Shown: one piece after another, positions 1 through 5,968 of the stretch
Layout of the letters: every line of letters begins with the position of its first letter
Numbering within the stretch: position 1 is the stretch's first letter
Assembly: GCA_023410295.1 (NCBI GenBank)
Contig: JAEYPY010000160.1
Location: 1-18,870, forward strand
DNA length: 18,870 bases
Direction: 5' to 3'
From: Pseudomonadota bacterium
GTDB taxonomy: Bacteria; Pseudomonadota; Alphaproteobacteria; Caulobacterales; Aquidulcibacteraceae
The notes under the pieces: generated by a model
Told to the model about the DNA's origin: nothing
Seen by the model: the letters and a program-made list of their open reading frames with translations, nothing else
Database searches by the model: none
Made by a program: the position numbers and the translations under genes

Positions 1-1246
1 CGCGACCGCCTAGCGGCGGCTCGGCGGCAAGGTCGATGCGTCCGCCTTCGCGCAGCGGAATGATGAAACCGTCGATATCGAGCGCAAGGGCGTCGGCTGC
101 GGTTGGCGCCGGCGCGCCATGAGGCGCGGCATGGGGCGCGGGCGTATAGGCTGCTTGCGGCGTGACGGGAGCAAATGCCTGCGGCGCGGGATGGGCGGCG
201 CGATCAACGACGATCGAGCCGGACGTCTCGAGCGGAGCCGCGGCGCCCATAGCCGATTCGAGCTGCCGCGCTTTCAGAATGGCGCCGACGACGCCTACGG
301 CACACGCGCCGGCGACAACGTAGTTCAACAGCGGCGAGATCGTATCGACGCTATTCCAAAGTGCGTGGATGACGGAGGACGCCGCCCAGCCGATCGCCAG
401 CAGCTTCCATTTTTGCTGCGGGCGGATAATTGCAAGGCCGATGAAGTAGCCGAACAGTCCCGAATAAGCCATGTGTCCGACGATGCCGCCGAACACGCGC
501 GGCAAGAGCAGCATCATGCCCATGGAGATGGCGGTGCCGGGATCGTTGGTTTGCTGCAGCACCTCGTTTGAGAGACGCGGGATGTAATCGAACGCGGTCT
601 CCAGGAAGATGAAGCCGCCGCCGGCGAACACGCCCATCACGACGCCGTCGATCGGCCCGCGCACGTGCAGCAGCTTGTGGGCGAGGTTATTGGCAATGGC
701 AGGCGATTTGATCGCGTAAAGCGTGAGCCAGGCGCCGATCAAAATGGGCGTGGCCTTCAAGAGCTCTTCCATCAGGCCCGCTGCGAAGAGCATCTTCACG
801 AACTTGATGGGGAACGGATACTGCTGCGAGAGGTCGATCTGACCAGGCAGAATCTCGCGGAAGATGATGAAGTACGGCGCCGCCAGCGGGGTGCCCAGAA
901 TGGCGGCCACCGCAGCGAATGTCAGCATGTAGATCCAGAGCGAACGTCCTGGTTTCACGTAGAGATAGACAAGGAGCTGGATCACCATCAGCAGGAAGAA
1001 CACGGCTACGACGCCGATCAGCATCATTGAGGCCATGCGCGTGCGCACGTCCGGACCTTCCAGCGCCCCGCCCATCAGACTAAAGAGAAAAGGCGTGACC
1101 AACGCCGCGAGAATGGCGAGAAGAAAGAGTGGGCTCTTCCATATCTTGATGCGCGACGAGCGGAACGGCATGATTTCCGACACGCTGGCGACATTGTAGT
1201 CGCGCGGCGTGGGCGTCTGCATCGGGTCGGGACGTTGACCGTTCAT
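1..1246 (-). CDS. PrsW-family intramembrane metalloprotease (3' end beyond window)
   Basis: The first 415 residues are visible and the gene runs off the left edge. It is a multi-spanning membrane protein with several hydrophobic segments between about residues 38 and 325. The PrsW/CPBP-like signature is complete: a Glu pair in MEELLK (E160-E161), a Gly-rich helix ending in FLET (E216), H258 in GHMAYSG, and H294 in IHALWN. These are the expected zinc ligands and catalytic Glu of the family. After the last membrane span comes a Pro/Ala-rich linker (about 335-385), then the start of a small domain around residues 387-415 that resembles the FHA-like tail of the kinase two genes upstream. The ATG is preceded by GGAG at good spacing, 12 bases after the PP2C stop, so it is co-transcribed with the kinase and phosphatase. 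Family members cleave membrane-anchored regulators such as anti-sigma factors; the substrate here is unknown. Confidence 0.88.
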   Translation of the reverse strand, partial: MNGQRPDPMQTPTPRDYNVASVSEIMPFRSSRIKIWKSPLFLLAILAALVTPFLFSLMGGALEGPDVRTRMASMMLIGVVAVFFLLMVIQLLVYLYVKPGRSLWIYMLTFAAVAAILGTPLAAPYFIIFREILPGQIDLSQQYPFPIKFVKMLFAAGLMEELLKATPILIGAWLTLYAIKSPAIANNLAHKLLHVRGPIDGVVMGVFAGGGFIFLETAFDYIPRLSNEVLQQTNDPGTAISMGMMLLLPRVFGGIVGHMAYSGLFGYFIGLAIIRPQQKWKLLAIGWAASSVIHALWNSVDTISPLLNYVVAGACAVGVVGAILKARQLESAMGAAAPLETSGSIVVDRAAHPAPQAFAPVTPQAAYTPAPHAAPHGAPAPTAADALALDIDGFIIPLREGGRIDLAAEPPLGGR

Positions 1247-1258
1247 CGTGAACTCCAT

Positions 1259-2056
1259 TCAATTCTGTATGCGCGCAGCGAGGCACAGCGTTGCGTCGTC
1301 GCCGCTGCCATTGTTGGATACGGTGGAAAGCCAAGCCGGCGCGGCGTCCACCAGCCCTTGCCAGTCGGTGCGTGCGCGTTCGTGCAGGCGGGTGATCTCG
1401 CCTAAGAAGCTGGCTTCGTTCTGAAACGATTTCGATACGCCGTCGGTCGATAAGAAAATGAAGTCTGGCCACGCGCGGCCGCCGCTGCGCCAGACCACGG
1501 CGGACTGAAACCAAGTTTGCGCGTCTTCCTGGCAGAGCGAGAAAGTCTGCTCTCCCTTGAGTGCGGGCCCCGCCGGAAGTGGGCGTTCGAGGCGTCCGTC
1601 GGGGTAGCCGAGCAGGAGGTCGCCATCGCCGATCTGCAGCAGCGCCAGGATGCCCTCGCTAATCCCCGCCGCGATCAACGTTGCGCCGTAGGGCGAGAGC
1701 GGGGGATGATCTGCCAGTTTGCGCTCGGCGTCAGTGTAGGGATGGGCGCCCATGTGCGCGCGCACGTCGGCGCGCCAGCGCGCCAGGATCGCCCCGGCAA
1801 GCTCGCCGCCGTCCGCGTCTTCAAGCTGAGCATCGAGCACGGCCGCCGCCGCTTGCACCGCGAGTTCGGCGCCTTTGTCGGAGCGAAAATGGGCGCGTGC
1901 GCCGTGGCCGTCGGACACCGCGAGAATACTCGCTTCCATGGCGTTGTCGGCGCGCGATAGCCAGCAATCCTGGTTCGGCGCACCGCTGCGGACATGCGCG
2001 CTGCCGCGGATCGATGCGCCGCCAACGCGCCAGGGTGGTGTTTGCCGGCCGATCAT
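1259..2056 (-). CDS. PP2C-type (PPM) protein Ser/Thr phosphatase
   Basis: This 265-residue cytoplasmic protein is a metal-dependent PP2C phosphatase. Motifs appear in the family order: NQD at 28-30, the metal-binding SDGHG at 48-52, YGATL near 142, a GDGD segment near 163, STDGV with D205, and GDDATL with D253/D254. The metal-binding aspartates are therefore all present, so it should be active. Its ATG overlaps the kinase stop codon in an ATGA arrangement, so translation is probably coupled. The obvious role is to reverse phosphorylation by the adjacent kinase, as in the YegI/YegK and TerY-P kinase-phosphatase pairs. That pairing is inferred from position and family. No membrane segment or accessory domain is visible. 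Confidence 0.93.
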   Translation of the reverse strand: MIGRQTPPWRVGGASIRGSAHVRSGAPNQDCWLSRADNAMEASILAVSDGHGARAHFRSDKGAELAVQAAAAVLDAQLEDADGGELAGAILARWRADVRAHMGAHPYTDAERKLADHPPLSPYGATLIAAGISEGILALLQIGDGDLLLGYPDGRLERPLPAGPALKGEQTFSLCQEDAQTWFQSAVVWRSGGRAWPDFIFLSTDGVSKSFQNEASFLGEITRLHERARTDWQGLVDAAPAWLSTVSNNGSGDDATLCLAARIQN

Positions 2057-3393
2057 GCGAGCGCGCCTTCACGCGCAGCGCAGACAAGGCCTGCCGCCTC
2101 GGCTCCGAAATCGATGCGAAGACCCGGCAAGAGCCGCACCGTTTGTGCCGGCGAGATGGTGAGACGCTGGCCGTTGGCCAGAGTGGCCTGCCAGGGCGTT
2201 TCACCGAGATTGCGCAACCCAAACGTATCTGGACGCTGCGGGTGAGCTTCTACCGATGCGCCCCCGGCCGCAACGCCTAGCGCATCGGCGCCAATGCGCC
2301 TGCCCGGCGAGAGCCCGATCATGCGACGGCCTATGCGGAGCGCATCGGGCGCCGCGCACGACTGCGCGCATGCAACGCACGCATAAGGCCCGGCCAGCAC
2401 TTCGCCGCGCCAGTCCGCAGCGTGCTCGTAGCCGCATGCTGTGCAGCGGAAGTCGGCGTCGAGAACGGCCAGCAGCGCCGCGCGCCATTCGGTTTCCAAC
2501 ACCCGCGCGGACGGATCGTTCAGGCCCTCGCCGAAGCTGCGAACGAATAACGCACGCAATGGAGTTGTGAGGCTTTGCCACCGTGCAACGATCGGGTCAT
2601 GGAAGCCGGCGACGGGGCCGTTGGCGGCGTCAGCGGGATCGAACAAGAAGAGCGGCTCGGCGCCGTATAGCCGGTGTTCGGTTTCAGCGTCGAGCAGCGC
2701 GGCGCGGTATTCGCGTTCGCCGTCGAGTGGATGCCAGCCGAGCAGGGTGTAGAAGAAAAGCACCGCCATGGAGAAAAGGTCGGTGCGGCTGTCGGGCAGG
2801 CGTTCGCGGCGCACGACTTCCGGCGCCATGAATTTACGCGCGCCATAAATGCTCGCATCGGCGCCGTCGATGTTGACGTTGTCGTTGTCGCAGATGAGGA
2901 TCCGCGCTGTCTCCGGATCGACGAAGATGTTGCCGAAATTGATGTCCTGATAGCAAAATCCGCTAGCGTGCAGCTCCAGGAAGGCGTTCGCCAATTGAAG
3001 ACAGACATGCGCGCGCTGCGCCAACGAAAGCTCAAGACGCTGCGGCGGCGGAGCGATGATGTCGCGGATGCTGCGATAGCTTTCGCTGCGCAGTGGCATG
3101 ACATAGCCGAAGCTCTCCGTTCCCGGAATGTCGACCAGATCGAGCGGCCAGAGAAAGTCACTGGTCGGCGCGCCGCGGCGTATCGTGCGCTCCAACCGTG
3201 TGCGCAGGCCGACATCGACGGCGATGTAGTGGCGATGATACCATTTAAGGGCGAACGGCTGGCCTTCGACGGTGACGTGGTAGACTTCGCCCTGGCCGCC
3301 CGCGCCGAGCAATGCGCCGATCCGCCCGCTGCGGCCCTTCACCGTTCGCAGGGCCAGACCGGGAGCCAGCACGCCGGTTTCACTGGCGGTCAT
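2053..3393 (-). CDS. Atypical Ser/Thr protein kinase with zinc ribbon and FHA-like C-terminus
   Basis: This 446-residue protein has an N-terminal kinase domain (about 23-310). The Gly-rich loop is GAGGQGEVY at 30-38 and the ATP-binding Lys is K50 in ALKW. The catalytic loop reads YQDINFGN (D150, N155) instead of HRDxKxxN, and the Mg loop reads CDNDN (D169/D171) instead of DFG. MAPE follows at 189-192. These substitutions match the YegI/TerY-P type of kinase, and the essential Asp and Asn are retained. Next is a zinc-ribbon Cys pattern, C317/C320 and C339/C342. The last 90 residues resemble a divergent FHA fold (GLRNLG at 392-397, LLPG near 421, IDFG at 427-430). There is no transmembrane segment. 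An in-frame TGA nine codons upstream makes the ATG at 3393 the first possible start. It overlaps PP2C by 4 bases and may be coupled to a tiny ORF upstream. Confidence 0.92.
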   Translation of the reverse strand: MTASETGVLAPGLALRTVKGRSGRIGALLGAGGQGEVYHVTVEGQPFALKWYHRHYIAVDVGLRTRLERTIRRGAPTSDFLWPLDLVDIPGTESFGYVMPLRSESYRSIRDIIAPPPQRLELSLAQRAHVCLQLANAFLELHASGFCYQDINFGNIFVDPETARILICDNDNVNIDGADASIYGARKFMAPEVVRRERLPDSRTDLFSMAVLFFYTLLGWHPLDGEREYRAALLDAETEHRLYGAEPLFLFDPADAANGPVAGFHDPIVARWQSLTTPLRALFVRSFGEGLNDPSARVLETEWRAALLAVLDADFRCTACGYEHAADWRGEVLAGPYACVACAQSCAAPDALRIGRRMIGLSPGRRIGADALGVAAGGASVEAHPQRPDTFGLRNLGETPWQATLANGQRLTISPAQTVRLLPGLRIDFGAEAAGLVCAAREGALA

Positions 3394-3440
3394 TGTGCCG
3401 CCTCGGCGCGGTGCGTGTCACTGAACGGCCGGCGCGGCAT
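3390..3440 (-). CDS. Possible 16-residue leader ORF coupled to the kinase
   Basis: A short reading frame starts at an ATG (3440-3438) and ends in a TGA that overlaps the kinase ATG in an ATGA arrangement. It has a near-ideal Shine-Dalgarno, GAGGGGAG at 3453-3446, five bases before the ATG; the kinase itself has only a weak GAGG further away. The predicted peptide is MPRRPFSDTHRAEAAQ. The same frame is open further upstream to an ATG at 3542 (50 residues in total), but that start has no ribosome-binding site. I do not recognise the peptide. The likeliest role is to load ribosomes and couple translation to the kinase. It could also be a chance ORF with the strong site feeding the kinase start by re-initiation. 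Confidence 0.35.
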   Translation of the reverse strand: MPRRPFSDTHRAEAAQ

Positions 3441-3445
3441 CGTTG

Positions 3446-3453
3446 CTCCCCTC
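3446..3453 (-). promoter_or_regulatory. Strong Shine-Dalgarno upstream of the kinase leader ORF
   Basis: The minus strand reads GAGGGGAG five bases before the ATG at 3440. It is the strongest ribosome-binding sequence in this operon and lies too far from the kinase ATG (53 bases) to serve it directly. It therefore argues that the 16-codon ORF is translated. Confidence 0.5.
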
Positions 3454-3528
3454 ACAGTGTTCAGCGGCGCATCCGCGGCTTTCGGATCAGGAGCGGGCGA
3501 CTTTTTTTCAGGCGGCCGATGGCCTGCT

Positions 3529-4596
3529 TCAGCAGCCGACATGAATCGAAACTTCGTAGGTACGGCCGGTCTCGGGGTCGTAGCAGCGCTCGACCTCGCG
3601 GATTGAATCGATCCGGCGGCGTTGCGCCTCGTCGTCGCGACGTTGATCTTCGCGCCACCGGTCCATGTCGAAACCGCCGCCGCCGCCACCGCTGCCGCCG
3701 CGGCCTGCCACCACCGGACCGCGGCCCGGCTGGGCCGGCGCCGTGACCGTACGCTGCATGTCCTCGATGTTGCGCCGCCAGTCCGGATCGAACTGGGCGT
3801 TGGCGACGATGCCGCGAGCCGTTTGCAACAACACCTGCAGGCGGTCCGGCGAGCTACGTACGGAAAGGATGGAGTCGTTATAGTTGGAGACGAGCGGCGG
3901 AACGCCGGCGATGAGTTGTTGACCTGCGAAAACAAAGCCGGAGATAGCGAGCACCTCGGCTGTCCCGTCAGGATGGCTCAGCCAAGCCTCCAGCGAATAG
4001 ACGTTGGCCCGCATCTGTCCGCCAGACGATTGCGCCAGCGACTCGAGCCGAGTCTGATTCTGCTGTTGTTCAGGCGTCAGCGGGACGGGGTTAATGCGCT
4101 GGAGCTGGGCGCCGGACCGCAAGCGCGGCAGAATGACCGCGCGGAGCATCGCTTCGCCCGAATCCGCCATCGCGACGACGCAGAAATCGCCAGGCTGTGA
4201 GCCGCGGTTTCGTATTGTTTGCGGGTCGGTGACGGCGAGAAAACCGGGAAGCACCTCGATTTGCTCGCGTCCGTCGCTGCTCCTCAAAACGATGTGCGGG
4301 CTGGCGATGTTGGTGCTGCATTGACCGTTCACATTGTCCCAGCGCACCTCGGATTGCGCTTGCCAGCCCTGCGGGACTTGAATGGTGAGGGCGAGGACCG
4401 GCCGGTCGAAGCCGTGCCGATCCATGACCTGATGCTCACCGCCGGCGCCTGGCGCGGACCAGCCGCCATTGCCGCCGCCGACCGCACTACCGCCGCCGCC
4501 GTCATAGGCCGCGTAAAGCATCACGGCGCCTAGAGCGGCGGCGACGGCCGTCGCTACCTGATTTTTGCCGACAAGCTCGCGGATTTGATCGAACAC
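3529..4596 (-). CDS. Membrane-anchored or exported protein of unknown function
   Basis: This 355-residue protein starts at GTG (4596), chosen because GGGGAG sits about nine bases upstream and the frame opens directly into a hydrophobic segment. Residues 13-31 form one membrane anchor or uncleaved signal sequence. A Gly/Ser-rich stretch follows (33-53), then a globular domain (about 65-285) that begins LTIQVPQGWQ and carries a few cysteines. A second Gly-rich linker (about 297-308) precedes a charged, Arg/Asp-rich coil. The protein ends with YDPETGRTYEVS and a terminal Cys. I do not recognise a named family; the pattern suggests an envelope protein with its bulk in the periplasm. It lies 69 bases after the lipoprotein and ahead of the kinase-phosphatase-protease genes, so it may be their envelope-side sensor or target. 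That role is inference. Confidence 0.75.
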   Translation of the reverse strand: MFDQIRELVGKNQVATAVAAALGAVMLYAAYDGGGGSAVGGGNGGWSAPGAGGEHQVMDRHGFDRPVLALTIQVPQGWQAQSEVRWDNVNGQCSTNIASPHIVLRSSDGREQIEVLPGFLAVTDPQTIRNRGSQPGDFCVVAMADSGEAMLRAVILPRLRSGAQLQRINPVPLTPEQQQNQTRLESLAQSSGGQMRANVYSLEAWLSHPDGTAEVLAISGFVFAGQQLIAGVPPLVSNYNDSILSVRSSPDRLQVLLQTARGIVANAQFDPDWRRNIEDMQRTVTAPAQPGRGPVVAGRGGSGGGGGGFDMDRWREDQRRDDEAQRRRIDSIREVERCYDPETGRTYEVSIHVGC

Positions 4597-4613
4597 CGTA
4601 CTGCTCCCCGTCA

Positions 4614-4627
4614 GCCACGTGCGTGGC
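4614..4627. repeat. Short inverted repeat between lipoprotein and anchored-protein genes
   Basis: GCCACG and CGTGGC face each other across two bases, just upstream of the Shine-Dalgarno of the 355-residue protein. It could be a small mRNA hairpin or an operator. There is no T-run, so it is not a standard terminator. Confidence 0.4.
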
Positions 4628-4665
4628 CCCTCGACAGGGTTCGCGTTCGAACCGTGGAAATCGGC

Positions 4666-5259
4666 TCAGGAGCGGGCAACTAACCGGGCGGCGACGTAGC
4701 AAGGGCCGATCGAGCAGGCGCGCAGCTGGATGCGCAGCGTATAAACGCCATCGGCCGGCGGGGTGACTTCCACGAGCGGGTAATCGTCCGGCAGCACGTC
4801 GGAATCGATCTGGGCGCCAGAGCCATCTTCGAGAATGAGGTCCAGGTTCGAGCATTCATTGTCGCAAGCGCCGATAAAGGCGTAGCTGCGGCCGCCGCGC
4901 AGGCGAACCTGCCAGCGGTGTTCGCCATTGGGGTCCAGTCCGACCACGGCGTCCGGCACGCTTGGTACCTGCGGCCAGCCTTGCGCCATTTGTTCGGTGT
5001 AACCGTCCAGGTAACCAATCACGAGCTGCTGAAATTGCGGCGGGACGTTGCCGCTGCCGCCGGAAACCACGCCTTCGCCGCCGGTCTGGAACGGGGAATC
5101 TTGCGTCGGCGCATTCGACGGCGTGGCGGGAGCGCCGTAGGGGCCATAGCCGCCGCCTTGCTGCGCACCATTCGTTGGTTGGCCTATCTGCGGTTGTTCG
5201 CAGCCGCAGAGAACAGCGCCGAACAACAGCGCCATGATGGCATGAACCTTGATGTGCAT
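4666..5259 (-). CDS. Small lipoprotein with a PPC-like beta domain
   Basis: This 197-residue protein begins with a short lipoprotein signal (hydrophobic 7-17) and a lipobox LCGC, with C20 as the lipidated Cys. A Gly/Pro/Gln-rich low-complexity spacer follows (about 21-72). The C-terminal domain (about 100-197) has a beta pattern, with WQVRL, YAFIG and DGVYTLRIQL, reminiscent of bacterial pre-peptidase C-terminal (PPC) domains. Four cysteines, C132/C136 and C182/C187, could form two disulfides in the periplasm. The start is well supported by GAGGAGGCGGGG just before the ATG. It is the first gene of the minus-strand operon leading to the kinase, and it is divergent from the sigma factor operon. 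PPC-like domains usually bind ligands or aid secretion; the actual function is unknown. Confidence 0.8.
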   Translation of the reverse strand: MHIKVHAIMALLFGAVLCGCEQPQIGQPTNGAQQGGGYGPYGAPATPSNAPTQDSPFQTGGEGVVSGGSGNVPPQFQQLVIGYLDGYTEQMAQGWPQVPSVPDAVVGLDPNGEHRWQVRLRGGRSYAFIGACDNECSNLDLILEDGSGAQIDSDVLPDDYPLVEVTPPADGVYTLRIQLRACSIGPCYVAARLVARS

Positions 5260-5302
5260 CTTCCCCGCCTCCTCAAGCGCGCCCGGGTGATCGATTACAG
5301 GG

Positions 5303-5320
5303 CGCCTACTGGCATAGGCG
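5303..5320. repeat. Inverted repeat in the divergent intergenic region
   Basis: CGCCTA and TAGGCG are perfect 6-base arms with a 6-base spacer, lying between the lipoprotein start (5259) and the sigma factor start (5405). A second smaller one, GCGCT-GAT-AGCGC, lies at 5343-5355. Their position between two divergent operons fits regulator-binding sites, but no known consensus is evident. Confidence 0.4.
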
Positions 5321-5404
5321 GCGAATTCGAGGAGTTTGGCTCGCGCTGATAGCGCTTGTCGTGCGTGCGAGCTTCATTAAGGTTTGCCGGTCGGGGCGCG
5401 GGCG

Positions 5405-5968
5405 ATGGACGAGGGCGGCACAACAAGCGTTTTGCTGGTGCAATGGGGGGACGGGGACGCTTCAGCGCGCAACCGGCTCATAGCGCGATTGCATCCTGAA
5501 CTGGCCCAGATCGCCGCCGCGCGCCTCCGGCGCGAGCGTAACGCCTCACTCTCAACCGGCGATCTCATCAACGACGCCGTCCTGCGCATGATGAAAATGG
5601 AGCGGGTCGATGTTGGCGACCGCGCCCACTTCATTGCTCTCGCCTCTCGCATGATGCGCCATATCCTCGTCGATCACGCCCGGGCCAAGCAATCGGTGCG
5701 GCGCGACCACATCAAGGTCGAGCTCTGCACCCGCGTCGAGGGCGAGCAGCGGTTTGATCTCATTTCCCTGAATTCAGCGCTGATAAGGTTGGGCGCCATT
5801 GACCCCGCCCTGATGGAGCTGGTCGAGATGCGTTATTTTGGGGGCATGACCGTCGCCGATATCAGCGAGGCGACGGGGATGTCGGAGGCGACGGTCAAGC
5901 GCCGCTGGCAGACCGCGCGCGCGTGGTTGGTCGAGGCTCTCGAAGGACTCGATCTCGACCATGGATGA
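5405..5968 (+). CDS. ECF RNA polymerase sigma factor, kinase-linked (ECF43-like)
   Basis: This 187-residue protein has a sigma-2 region (about 18-100; SLSTGDLINDAVLRM, then FIALASRMMRHILVDHAR) and a sigma-4 helix-turn-helix (about 123-180; MTVADISEATGMSEATVKRRW). The wording matches the TIGR02999/Sigma70_ECF type, which is regularly encoded beside Ser/Thr kinases. In studied ECF43 pairs (EcfP/PknT in Vibrio, EcfK/PknS in Xanthomonas) the kinase phosphorylates the sigma factor in region 2 to let it bind polymerase. T51 lies in the corresponding motif here and is a candidate acceptor. ATG 5405 is preferred over an in-frame TTG at 5384 because TTG adds only seven poorly conserved residues. The end overlaps the kinase start by 8 bases, so the two are co-translated. 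No anti-sigma gene is seen. Confidence 0.93.
   Translation: MDEGGTTSVLLVQWGDGDASARNRLIARLHPELAQIAAARLRRERNASLSTGDLINDAVLRMMKMERVDVGDRAHFIALASRMMRHILVDHARAKQSVRRDHIKVELCTRVEGEQRFDLISLNSALIRLGAIDPALMELVEMRYFGGMTVADISEATGMSEATVKRRWQTARAWLVEALEGLDLDHG

Noticed and set aside
2674..3606. Plus-strand open frame of 310 codons opposite the atypical kinase
   Set aside because: It lies antisense to conserved kinase motifs, spans the gap upstream of the kinase, and has no recognisable domain.
3663..3706. CCG-rich simple repeat
   Set aside because: It encodes the Gly-rich linker of the anchored protein in the correct frame, so no separate repeat element is needed.
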